A DNA stretch of 16,184 nt from JBBIGV01 sp037447335 (lineage in GTDB: Bacteria; Bacteroidota; Ignavibacteria; Ignavibacteriales; Ignavibacteriaceae), in assembly GCA_037447335.1 (NCBI GenBank), contig JBBIGV010000075.1:1-16184 (forward strand), read 5' to 3'. Under the pieces are notes generated by a model. That model saw nothing but the letters and a program-made list of their open reading frames with translations, was not told where the DNA came from and did not search any database. A program made the position numbers and the translations under genes. Of the stretch, positions 1-7,250 are shown piece after piece (the first letter of the stretch is position 1; each line of letters opens with the position of its first letter).

Positions 1-1154
1 GCCCTAACATTGAGAATAATATAATTCACTTAAAGAACTATAATTCCATAGGTATTGACTGTAGTTTTAGTTATGGAACAAGGATGAGAAATAATCTTAT
101 AATTAGCAGTAATAGCAGTAATGGAATTGAAACATATTATGGAGATACGGTAATTAATAATGCTGTTTACGGCTACTTTTCGTCAGCCGGAATACTAAGT
201 TACGGATTTGATTATACAGTAAATAATTCAATTACCAATGGCGGTATTGGTTACAGAAAAAATTCAGGTTCAACTGGCACACCTGTATTTAAGTACAACA
301 ATGTTTGGGGAAATAGCCGGAATTACGTTAATTATTTACCCGATACCACAAACATATCTTTTGACCCTATGTTCGTCAATCCCGATAGCATGGACTTTAA
401 GCTGCAAATGTTCTCGCCATTAATAGATGCAGGCGACCCAGGTATTCTTGACGTGGACGGTTCAAGAAGCGACATAGGACTTTATGGCGGACCTTATGGT
501 ATGAGCTATCAATATATTGATTTGCCGCCCCGCCCTCCTAGAAATGTTATTGCTGTTATTGATTCACCTAACATTACAATTAAATGGAATCCAAATACCG
601 AAGCTGATTTCAACCATTACAAACTCTTCAGAGATACAACTGCAAACTTTATTGCAGATTCAACAACCTTTGTAAAGAGCCTTAGTGATACCTTTTATAA
701 TCATATCATTCCACCCGGAGTAAATAATTATTACTATAAGCTGACAGCCGTTGATAACCAGCGAAATGAATCGCTGCCATCAGAAGAAGTTGCAGTCAAT
801 CTAACATCAATAAGATCGAATGACTACCCATTTACGATAAATGACTATATACTTTATCAGAATTATCCAAATCCATTCAATCCATCCACCAAAATAGCAT
901 ACAGGTTAAAGGAAGGAGGTTACGTAAAGCTGTATGTGTATGACATAAAGGGTGAGCTAATTGACATACTCGTAAACCAGCATCAGGAAGGAGGCTATTA
1001 TGAAGTAGAATTCAATGCTTCAGCCGGAATCCGGTATCAGGAATCCGGTATCAAAGGATTAGCATCGGGAATCTATATCTACCAGATAATGGTAAGAGGT
1101 GAGAACAACATTCCTGTTTTTACTGATATGAAGAAGATGCTGTTAATTAAATAA
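1..1154 (+). CDS. Beta-helix/FnIII surface protein with T9SS sorting domain (5' partial)
   Basis: The reading frame is open from base 3 to the TAA at 1152-1154, so the N-terminus lies outside the window; the first ATG at 84 is internal. Up to about base 500 the protein has short Asn/Gly-rich strands typical of right-handed parallel beta-helices. It ends in the closing block usual for these proteins (NNVWGN, then DPMFVNP, SPLIDAGDP, SDIGLYGG). A fibronectin type III module follows at about 525-815 (PPRNVIAV, IKWNPN, YKLTAVD). From about 846 comes a type A T9SS sorting domain with LYQNYPNPFNPSTKI and the C-terminal tail KKMLLIK. Family knowledge says such proteins are exported by Sec, then T9SS, and anchored or released at the cell surface. 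The natural substrate is unknown. The sorting domain carries an unusual insertion coded by a 14-bp tandem repeat at 1026-1053. Confidence 0.9.
   Translation, partial: PNIENNIIHLKNYNSIGIDCSFSYGTRMRNNLIISSNSSNGIETYYGDTVINNAVYGYFSSAGILSYGFDYTVNNSITNGGIGYRKNSGSTGTPVFKYNNVWGNSRNYVNYLPDTTNISFDPMFVNPDSMDFKLQMFSPLIDAGDPGILDVDGSRSDIGLYGGPYGMSYQYIDLPPRPPRNVIAVIDSPNITIKWNPNTEADFNHYKLFRDTTANFIADSTTFVKSLSDTFYNHIIPPGVNNYYYKLTAVDNQRNESLPSEEVAVNLTSIRSNDYPFTINDYILYQNYPNPFNPSTKIAYRLKEGGYVKLYVYDIKGELIDILVNQHQEGGYYEVEFNASAGIRYQESGIKGLASGIYIYQIMVRGENNIPVFTDMKKMLLIK
1026..1053 (+). repeat. 14-bp tandem duplication inside a T9SS sorting domain
   Basis: Two exact copies of GGAATCCGGTATCA lie back to back (1026-1039 and 1040-1053). 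They encode part of GIRYQESGIKGLASG, between the conserved FNAS strand and the SGIY strand of the sorting domain. The two other sorting domains here run almost directly from FNAS or WHAN to the SG(V/I)Y strand. The unit is not a multiple of three, so the two copies are read in different frames. Confidence 0.85.
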
Positions 1155-1193
1155 CATTTAATAATTATGAAATTACTGAACACATAACTCTAT

Positions 1194-1200
1194 GGGAGGA
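1194..1200 (+). promoter_or_regulatory. Strong Shine-Dalgarno site of the 1208 gene
   Basis: GGGAGGA is followed by seven bases and then ATG at 1208. It is the best ribosome-binding site in the window and fixes the start of the large secreted protein. The downstream fragments beginning at 1808 and 2938 have nothing comparable, which supports one original start for the whole locus. Confidence 0.8.
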
Positions 1201-1207
1201 AAAGAAG

Positions 1208-1615
1208 ATGAAATTATTCAAAAACCTGATATTCATTAAAGTGTTTGCAGTATTAATTATAACAAATGCAAACGCGCAGATCGGGTCTTCACCGGAAGAA
1301 GAATTCCTTGTTGGGTCATTTATCCATTCATCTATGGTAATGCAACACACACTATATAATAATTATGAGCAAGTTCAGGATATGGGAATAAACGCAGCAA
1401 TGCAGATAGCTGTTAAGGATGTTCCAAGATTAGGACAGGTGAATAACTTCCAGCAGTTAAGCCTTTTCCCGTATATCTATGCTGCAAATGATTCCGGGAC
1501 TGGCAGTGCTCCGGAAATCTGTGACTGGTGCAATGCAGAACCGGAAAACATTGATTGGATCAGCTACTTCACACATGCAAAATATATGAAGTGGGAAGCA
1601 GAAGGGGACGCGTAA
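1208..1615 (+). CDS. N-terminal fragment of the interrupted T9SS protein (signal peptide)
   Basis: This 135-codon piece starts at the ATG placed by the strong ribosome-binding site. Residues 1-24 form a Sec signal peptide: Lys-containing start, hydrophobic core (LIFIKVFAVLII), and cleavage region ending NANAQ. The mature part contains MGINAAMQIAVKDVPRLGQV and LSLFPYIYAAND. The ending GDA-stop is followed in the same frame by coding-like sequence, so the stop is probably premature. Without its continuation it would be a short secreted peptide with no sorting domain, so it is unlikely to work alone. Confidence 0.7.
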   Translation: MKLFKNLIFIKVFAVLIITNANAQIGSSPEEEFLVGSFIHSSMVMQHTLYNNYEQVQDMGINAAMQIAVKDVPRLGQVNNFQQLSLFPYIYAANDSGTGSAPEICDWCNAEPENIDWISYFTHAKYMKWEAEGDA

Positions 1616-1807
1616 TTCCCTTATAATGTTAGAATAAAAAATGAATTTGGTTATAATGTAACAGATGGAGATATAACTGCAAGAGCAAGTGGATTAGATG
1701 CTAATAATATCGGTAAATATTTAATTCACGGACCAGATTACTGGCAATATCCCCGATACACTTACACAAATCCTGGTTTTAATCCTACGCCAATACAGTA
1801 TAAGGCA

Positions 1808-2974
1808 GTGTTCAAAATGAAAATAGATTCACATGCTGCTGAAAGTCTGCCGGTATGTTCTCTATTCGTTACCACAACTTACTTCGACACTAATGTAAAA
1901 CGATGGAAAGAGGAAACTTTAGACAGCTTGCTAGTTACCACTTCAGATTTTGATACTGCCGGAGTTTATAAGTTATTTGAACTAAGTTATAATTATAGTA
2001 AATACATTCAACTTTCAACAGAGGGTGGCGGGCAATTTATAGTTCCATCAACCATTACAAATCCGTTTGAGGAAATTGAGTCAAACCCATCAATGCACGC
2101 AGGCTCAAAAGTTCAGTTCAAAGTAAAATGGCTGGGAAACCGGCAATTGTTTGTTGACTTTATTGAAGTGTATGATGAGCAAATTTGGGAGCAATGGTTT
2201 ATGGGTTATCCAACACAGTTAATATCAAATATCGTTAACTACGATCAGGAATTTCGTGTTAACTCCGATTTTTATTCAAAACTGAAATATTATGGAACGC
2301 TTGACGAACCGCACGTAATAGATTGCTATATACCACTGAGAAAGGTTCAGGAAATATTAGATAGTGTTGGAATAAATAAAAAGTTACTTACGCACTGGTA
2401 TCCGGGCTGGCATCACAACAGAGATGGCGATAATACGTGGCCAGTTTATAAAGCGCTCGCACAGCCGAAGAAAATAATGTTCTGGTATTCACCTTATCTT
2501 GCTGAAGAAAATGGAAGCCCAACCCCCAGAGACTTTACACAATATTGGTTCCACCGGAATTTGCAGCAAGCACATCTTCAGCAGCCTGATTTTTATGTGA
2601 CATTGCAAGCCTGGGGGTGGTGGGGAAAGAATGTTAATAGGTATGTGAGATGGATGACTCCAACTCCGGAAGAGATAAGTGCACAAACTATGTTGGCTCT
2701 AGCTCACGGTACCAAAGGGCTTTTTTATGAGCACTACTATACATTAGATAGTATTTCTATTGATGGATTTGATTTACTTGTTGAAGCATTAGTAGATTTG
2801 CCAGAAAATAATTTTGAACCGTTTCCAAACTGGTATAAAGTGCAAAACCTATCTTCCAGACTACGAGGAACGCTGGGTAATACATTAAAAGATTTAAAAT
2901 ATCCGGCAACTAGTATAAACACTGGTTTCCTACGCTTATGTATCATGCATCAAATATTGCACTTGAAACTTTAG
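1808..2974 (+). CDS. Middle fragment: TIM-barrel glycosidase-like region
   Basis: The first possible start is a GTG at 1808 (ATG at 1817) with no Shine-Dalgarno site, and the frame is already open from 1616. I therefore read this as the middle of the 1208 gene. The first ~120 residues alternate strands as in a carbohydrate-binding or jelly-roll module (VQFKVKWLG). After that come features seen in TIM-barrel glycosidase-like proteins: YYGTLDEPH at residues 161-169, where E167 could be a catalytic acid, LTHWYPGWHH near 194-203, ITLQAW-like VTLQAWGWWG at 264-273, and EEISAQTMLALAHGTKGLFY at 288-307. I cannot assign a glycoside hydrolase family, and catalytic roles are inference. The reading frame runs out at a TAG after the frameshift zone. 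Confidence 0.65.
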   Translation: MFKMKIDSHAAESLPVCSLFVTTTYFDTNVKRWKEETLDSLLVTTSDFDTAGVYKLFELSYNYSKYIQLSTEGGGQFIVPSTITNPFEEIESNPSMHAGSKVQFKVKWLGNRQLFVDFIEVYDEQIWEQWFMGYPTQLISNIVNYDQEFRVNSDFYSKLKYYGTLDEPHVIDCYIPLRKVQEILDSVGINKKLLTHWYPGWHHNRDGDNTWPVYKALAQPKKIMFWYSPYLAEENGSPTPRDFTQYWFHRNLQQAHLQQPDFYVTLQAWGWWGKNVNRYVRWMTPTPEEISAQTMLALAHGTKGLFYEHYYTLDSISIDGFDLLVEALVDLPENNFEPFPNWYKVQNLSSRLRGTLGNTLKDLKYPATSINTGFLRLCIMHQILHLKL

Positions 2975-5367
2975 ATGAGGTATCAAGCAATTACCTAACA
3001 TTAAGCACTATACCCACTTATTATCCCGGTAATCTTATTCATTTTTTTGCCGGATTTTTAGAACCAGATAACCAACCGGAAAATCATTACTTTTTACTGT
3101 TAAATCTGAATACAATAGATGAAAGGGAGGTTACAGTAGGAGTATTGGATAATAATTATGGTTATGTTAATACTAGATTTAGAAATGTAGAACCTGAATT
3201 TAATTTTGACACTACATTTACAAATAATTATTCGGAACAAATTACAATAACTGCCGGCGAAGGTTATCTATACCAGGTAGCCCCCGTAATAAAATATGGC
3301 GGCAGGCTGATATATCCTGAAATAGCAGGTGAAGGGAACATTCTTTATGGTGAAATAACTATTGAAAACGGTGCAACTCTTTCGATTGCCGGAACATACT
3401 ACGCTTATGCAGACATAATAGTCAAGGATGGTGGAAAAATTGTCAACTATGAAAACGGAAAAATTGAATTCGTTAATGGAGCAAGTCTAATTATAGAAGG
3501 CAGCGCTTTTGTTTACGGTTTCGAAAACGATACGCTCATTCTTGACTTTAAGTCACCTAATTCACAAAAGGAAAACGGCATTGTCATTAAAGAAAACGGT
3601 ACACTTAATATTTCTTTCTCCAAAGTTAAAAATGCTTTATATGGAATAAATGCAAAACTGAATTCCAACAGTTTCATAGCTGAAAAGGTTGCTTTCGAAA
3701 ACTGTGGCGATGCATCCATTTTTATTGTTGGACGAAACTACAGCGGGTTCGGGTCTCCAACACAAATAAAATATTGCACTATAACAAACTCGCCTCACGG
3801 TATTTCAGTTTCGAACCTTTCAGATATAATCATTCAGGAAAATATAATTACTAATACCAAACTTGGAATATTTCTCTCTAATGTTTCAACCCCTATGGTA
3901 ATTGGAAATACTATTACAGCCGCCACGCCTGTTCTTCCTGGTATTATGATGGAAAGCTGCAATGGATTTGTCAGGTCAAATCTAATATCTGGTCACACAG
4001 AAGGAATACATTATGGGAATTCCTCACCGGCAACCGGCGGTAATGTAATATGGGGAAATTTATATAATGGCATTTACATTGGCACAGGCTCCTACCCGGT
4101 TATGCGTGCCCAGCTTGCAGGTTCACCACCCAACTGGTATGCTATTTCCGGATATAACCAGATCAAAAATAATGGCGGATGGAATGTCCCGGGTCCGGTT
4201 AATAATGACGGTTCTGAAATCTTTTTCCAGGATGCTAACGCATATCTTTCCGGAGGATGCAACGAGATAACTGACCAAAGAGAACCACAGGCATTAGACA
4301 GCCCGCCGCTTGTTAATACTCAATTGCTTATGAATGGAACGGGTGAAGACGAGATAGTTGTTTACGCAGAGGAAAACTTTTGGGATGAACATCCATTGTA
4401 TTCACTGGAAGAAAGATTTGGTAATCTGACAGTTTATTACGAGCCTTATCTTGAGGAGCCTTGCCCAACACCTCAGAGTGGTGGTGAGGAACTTCTGCTG
4501 TATTCATCCTCTGGTGATGTTGTTGATGTTATTTATGCAATGGACAGAACAGTTGGTGAATTGTCCAACACAGAACTGCTCTACGCTGAAGCAGAGGTTA
4601 AGTTTATTTCTGCGGATTATAATTCAGCAGGCACAATATATAATCAGATAACAGCAAGCAATGAACCAATTTCTGTAAAACTAAAAGCCTATCAGAGGCT
4701 GTATGAGATAGGCAGACTTACCTCACAGCCAGCAGCATATTTCAGCAATCTCTACGGTGTATTCACATCTGCAGGGCAAAACACAGAAAACAAACTGCAT
4801 AAGAAGATACTTAATCAACTTGGCTCATTGAGTTTGATTGGCAAACAGGAAATTCCTGCAGCAATAGGCGAATTTGATCTGGTAATTCAGCAAAACCCTA
4901 ACACAACAGAAGCTGTATATGCAGAGATAGATGCTATTACCGCATCGCTATTACTGGATGGCAGCGACTCAACATTAATGAAAGGCGCGGCTGGTAAGTA
5001 TCTTGTAAAAGGCGGGCAAGGTTACTTTGACAAGTTAAATAATCTGCTTATAAACAACTTTGGTTCGGGAAAAGAAAAAACAACAGATGTTGTTATTCCT
5101 AAGGATTTCACTCTGTACCAAAACTACCCCAATCCCTTCAACCCAGCAACTACCATTCGTTATGATCTGCCAAAACAGAGTATCGTTGAGTTAACCATAT
5201 TCGATATACTCGGACGAAAAGTAAAAACGATTATCAACAACGAGTCAAAACAAGCAGGCAGGTATGAAGTAAGTTTCAATGCAAGCAGCCTGCCAAGCGG
5301 TGTGTATTTTTATCGCATTACCGCCGGTGATTACGTAAGCACAAAGAAGATGCTGCTAGTCAAGTAA
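2938..5367 (+). CDS. C-terminal fragment: beta-helix, helical repeat and T9SS sorting domain
   Basis: The frame is open from 2914, just after a TAG. The ATG at 2938 lacks a ribosome-binding site, so this is probably the continuation of the fragment ending at 2974. Domain order: a beta-sandwich tail of the barrel (HFFAGFLEPDN, LLLNLN, ITAGEGYLYQVAPV); a right-handed beta-helix at about 3320-4080 with repeated turns such as GISVSN, GIFLSN, GIMMESC and GIHYGNS; a linker; a helical, TPR-like stretch at about 4540-4990 (LLYAEAEVKFISADY); then a T9SS sorting domain from about 5095 (FTLYQNYPNPFNPATTIRY) ending KKMLLVK. The helical stretch between helix and sorting domain is also seen in other T9SS beta-helix proteins. 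Location would be the outer surface; ligand unknown. Confidence 0.8.
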   Translation: MYHASNIALETLDEVSSNYLTLSTIPTYYPGNLIHFFAGFLEPDNQPENHYFLLLNLNTIDEREVTVGVLDNNYGYVNTRFRNVEPEFNFDTTFTNNYSEQITITAGEGYLYQVAPVIKYGGRLIYPEIAGEGNILYGEITIENGATLSIAGTYYAYADIIVKDGGKIVNYENGKIEFVNGASLIIEGSAFVYGFENDTLILDFKSPNSQKENGIVIKENGTLNISFSKVKNALYGINAKLNSNSFIAEKVAFENCGDASIFIVGRNYSGFGSPTQIKYCTITNSPHGISVSNLSDIIIQENIITNTKLGIFLSNVSTPMVIGNTITAATPVLPGIMMESCNGFVRSNLISGHTEGIHYGNSSPATGGNVIWGNLYNGIYIGTGSYPVMRAQLAGSPPNWYAISGYNQIKNNGGWNVPGPVNNDGSEIFFQDANAYLSGGCNEITDQREPQALDSPPLVNTQLLMNGTGEDEIVVYAEENFWDEHPLYSLEERFGNLTVYYEPYLEEPCPTPQSGGEELLLYSSSGDVVDVIYAMDRTVGELSNTELLYAEAEVKFISADYNSAGTIYNQITASNEPISVKLKAYQRLYEIGRLTSQPAAYFSNLYGVFTSAGQNTENKLHKKILNQLGSLSLIGKQEIPAAIGEFDLVIQQNPNTTEAVYAEIDAITASLLLDGSDSTLMKGAAGKYLVKGGQGYFDKLNNLLINNFGSGKEKTTDVVIPKDFTLYQNYPNPFNPATTIRYDLPKQSIVELTIFDILGRKVKTIINNESKQAGRYEVSFNASSLPSGVYFYRITAGDYVSTKKMLLVK

Positions 5368-5388
5368 TCCCCGTGCAAATTGTGTTGT

Positions 5389-5486
5389 GGACAGATTAAA
5401 ATCTGTCCCACTGAAAAAACAGACAGATTAAAATCTGTCCTACTGAAAAAGCAGACAGATTAAAATCTGTCCTACTGAAAGAGGCT
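5389..5486 (+). repeat. Three tandem 32-bp palindromic repeats
   Basis: Units start at 5391, 5423 and 5455, exactly 32 bases apart. Each begins ACAGATTAAAATCTGTCC, so inverted arms ACAGAT/ATCTGT surround a TAAA loop; in copy 1 the arms extend to GGACAGAT/ATCTGTCC. The rest of the unit is (C/T)ACTGAAAAA(A/G)CAG, which decays in copy 3. In copies 2 and 3 an upstream CAG can pair with the downstream CTG, leaving CCTA as a bulge, which suggests a longer ancestral palindrome. The cluster begins 23 bases after the TAA of the preceding gene and runs into the terminator. It resembles REP-like intergenic elements, but no transposase is in the window. Confidence 0.85.
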
Positions 5487-5508
5487 GCTCAACCGGGCAG
5501 CATTTTTT
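5484..5508 (+). terminator. Rho-independent terminator of the T9SS locus
   Basis: GCTGCTC and GGGCAGC (5484-5490 and 5495-5501) form a 7-bp stem with one G-T wobble and an AACC loop. The run ATTTTTTAT follows. It ends + strand transcription 117 bases after the stop of the secreted-protein locus and before the convergent FAD gene. On the opposite strand the hairpin is not followed by a T-run, so it looks one-directional. Confidence 0.8.
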
Positions 5509-5578
5509 ATGCAGAACCTTAATCGTCAGAGTGGCTATTCTTCTTTCGCCAGCGTTGAAGGTTAGCGCCTCTTAAGAA

Positions 5579-7138
5579 TTAAATACTAATATATTTCATC
5601 GCGGCATCAGCACAATTTTCACCATCAATTGCAGCAGAAACAATACCACCTGCATAACCCGCTCCTTCACCACACGGAAAAAGCCCTTGTAATTCCAAAT
5701 GCATTAGAGAATTTTTATCTCTTGGAATTCTTACAGGCGAGCTTGTCCTGCTTTCTGCAGCAACTATTTGTGCTTCATCTGAAAAATATCCCTTCATCTT
5801 TCTGTTAAAAACAGATAATGCTTTTTTGAGATTTTCAGTTATGTATCCCGGTAATGCCTCATGAAGCGGCGCTGAAGTCAATCCCGGTATGTATGAGGTT
5901 GAGGGAAGAGTGGCAGAGAGTTTATTCTCTGCAAAATCTGTTACCCGCTGTGCCGGCGCACTTTGAGTTCGGTTTGCAAGTTCAAATGATAATTGCTCAA
6001 TCTCCATCTGAAGTTTTAACCCGTTGAAAGGATGATCGCTGTCATATTTTTTCCAGTCTTCAGGTCCGATTGAAACAACGAACCCTGCATTCGCAAAAGG
6101 TGAATCCCTTCTTGAAAGTGACATACCATTCACCACAATTTCTCCCGGAGCCGTCGCTGCAGGAACGATGATACCGCCGGGACACATACAAAACGAATAA
6201 ACTCCCCTGCGGTCAATTTCACAAGCAAGATTATAGCTCGCTGCCGGCAGATTTATGCTTTTATTTTTAGTGCGGTATTGTATTTCATTTATGAGGCTTT
6301 GAGGATGCTCTATTCGCACACCCATTGCAAATGGTTTGGGTTCTATAAGCACACCGTTTTTATGGAGAAGGTAATAAACATCTCTTGCTGAATGTCCGGT
6401 TGCAAGCACAACAGCATTAGCGAAAAATTCTTCACTATTATTAATAACTATCCCTTTAATAGTTTTATCTTCAATAATAAAATCAGTAAGCCTTGAATTA
6501 AAGTGTATCTCACCGCCGTGGTTCAGAATTGTCTCACGCATTGCTTTTACTACTCCGGGCAATTTATTTGACCCGATGTGTGGATGTGCATCAATAAGAA
6601 TATCCTGATGAGCGCCGTGATTAACGAGCACGTGCAATATCTTTTTAACATTCCCCCGTTTTGTTGAGCGGCTATATAATTTACCATCACTGTATGTTCC
6701 GGCGCCTCCTTCACCGAAACAATAATTGGAATCAGGATTAACAAAATGATTTTGTTGAATTGCACGCAGGTCTCTTCGTCTTTCCTGCACTTCTTTACCG
6801 CGCTCAAATATGATGGGTTTTATCCCCAGTTCAAGCAAATGCAAAGCTGCAAACATTCCACCAGGTCCGCAGCCAATAATTATTATCTGCTTACCGGCAT
6901 CAAAAACTTTTTTATAAACAGGTTTGATGGATTCAACTTGCGGCTTTTCATTTATAAAAACATTCAGCAGAATTTTAAAGACGGGCGAACCCCGGCGCGA
7001 ATCAATACTGCGCCTGACAGGAACTACAGCGGTTATTTCTGCAATGTTCTTCCCTGTTTTTTCGGCGGCTTTTTCGTAAAGAAAATTCTTATCATTAATA
7101 GAATCAGGAGGGATAGAAACTTCAATTTGTTTTTTCAT
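5579..7138 (-). CDS. COG2509-type FAD-dependent dehydrogenase
   Basis: This 519-residue flavoprotein matches the architecture of the uncharacterised COG2509 family. A small N-terminal domain (1-70, with VRRSIDSRRGSP at 41-52) precedes an FAD-binding Rossmann fold with GCGPGGMFAA at 89-98 and FERG at 111-114. Further landmarks are FGEGGAGTYSDGKL at 141-154, the second nucleotide-site motif VVLATGHSARD at 243-253, FCMCPGG at 316-322, and the C-terminal FAD-contacting block PCGEGAGYAGGI at 488-499. The protein is full length and probably cytoplasmic, as no signal or membrane segment is visible. Substrate and electron acceptor are not known for the family. An AGAGGA ribosome-binding site (7144-7149) supports the start. 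It is the last gene of the minus-strand run, 112 nt after the SDR gene, so it may have its own promoter. Confidence 0.88.
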   Translation of the reverse strand: MKKQIEVSIPPDSINDKNFLYEKAAEKTGKNIAEITAVVPVRRSIDSRRGSPVFKILLNVFINEKPQVESIKPVYKKVFDAGKQIIIIGCGPGGMFAALHLLELGIKPIIFERGKEVQERRRDLRAIQQNHFVNPDSNYCFGEGGAGTYSDGKLYSRSTKRGNVKKILHVLVNHGAHQDILIDAHPHIGSNKLPGVVKAMRETILNHGGEIHFNSRLTDFIIEDKTIKGIVINNSEEFFANAVVLATGHSARDVYYLLHKNGVLIEPKPFAMGVRIEHPQSLINEIQYRTKNKSINLPAASYNLACEIDRRGVYSFCMCPGGIIVPAATAPGEIVVNGMSLSRRDSPFANAGFVVSIGPEDWKKYDSDHPFNGLKLQMEIEQLSFELANRTQSAPAQRVTDFAENKLSATLPSTSYIPGLTSAPLHEALPGYITENLKKALSVFNRKMKGYFSDEAQIVAAESRTSSPVRIPRDKNSLMHLELQGLFPCGEGAGYAGGIVSAAIDGENCADAAMKYISI

Positions 7139-7194
7139 TGTCGTCCTCTATTTATGAGGAAATTTATAATCTAATCAACAAAAGCTGCAATTCA

Positions 7195-7211
7195 TTAATC
7201 AAATTGATTAA
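7195..7211. promoter_or_regulatory. Perfect palindrome upstream of the FAD dehydrogenase gene
   Basis: TTAATCAAATTGATTAA has 8-bp inverted arms around one central A. It lies 57-73 bases upstream of the FAD gene's ATG, in the 112-nt gap after the SDR gene. There is no T-run, so a terminator is unlikely. A dimeric repressor or activator site is a reasonable guess, but no regulator is identified. AT-rich palindromes also arise by chance. Confidence 0.35.
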
Positions 7212-7228
7212 GAAACAACTCAACAACC

Positions 7229-7244
7229 CAATCTTGCAATCTTG
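7229..7244. repeat. 8-bp tandem repeat after the SDR gene
   Basis: Two copies of CAATCTTG lie back to back, followed by CGATTA. They sit just beyond the stop of the SDR gene, between it and the palindrome at 7195-7211. No function is evident. Confidence 0.4.
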
Positions 7245-7250
7245 CGATTA

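Larger units (their letters stand above)
1208..5367 (+). pseudogene. Interrupted giant T9SS-secreted glycosidase-like/beta-helix protein
   Basis: Three consecutive open segments read as one protein of about 1,386 codons, with one signal peptide at the start and one T9SS sorting domain at the end. The first break is a lone TAA at 1613-1615: the same frame continues open for 64 codons before 1808 and on to 2972, with protein-like sequence (FPYNVRIKNEFGYNV and onward). The second break moves the frame by -1, equivalent to loss of one base, somewhere between 2914 and 2974. Sense runs from YPATSINTGFLRL in the first frame to YHASNIALETLDEV in the next. No internal fragment has its own Shine-Dalgarno site. 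The locus is either a decaying gene, a gene with assembly or sequencing errors, or, less likely, a recoded gene; the sequence alone does not decide. The undamaged product would be a large cell-surface protein. Confidence 0.75.

Noticed and set aside
1167..1187. Six-codon leader peptide MKLLNT before the 1208 gene
   Set aside because: It resembles the gene's own start (ATGAAATTA) and may be a small duplication, but it has no ribosome-binding site and no attenuator hairpin is visible.
2914..2974. Programmed -1 ribosomal frameshift
   Set aside because: No standard slippery heptamer in the right frame and no clear following hairpin or pseudoknot; a second, separate break in the same gene makes damage or sequence error more likely.
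5389..5486. CRISPR array
   Set aside because: The 32-bp units are directly adjacent with no unique spacers, and no cas genes are present.
5509..5578. Terminator for the minus-strand FAD dehydrogenase gene
   Set aside because: I found no true inverted repeat with a T-run on the minus strand here; the AGCG-containing motifs are direct rather than inverted.
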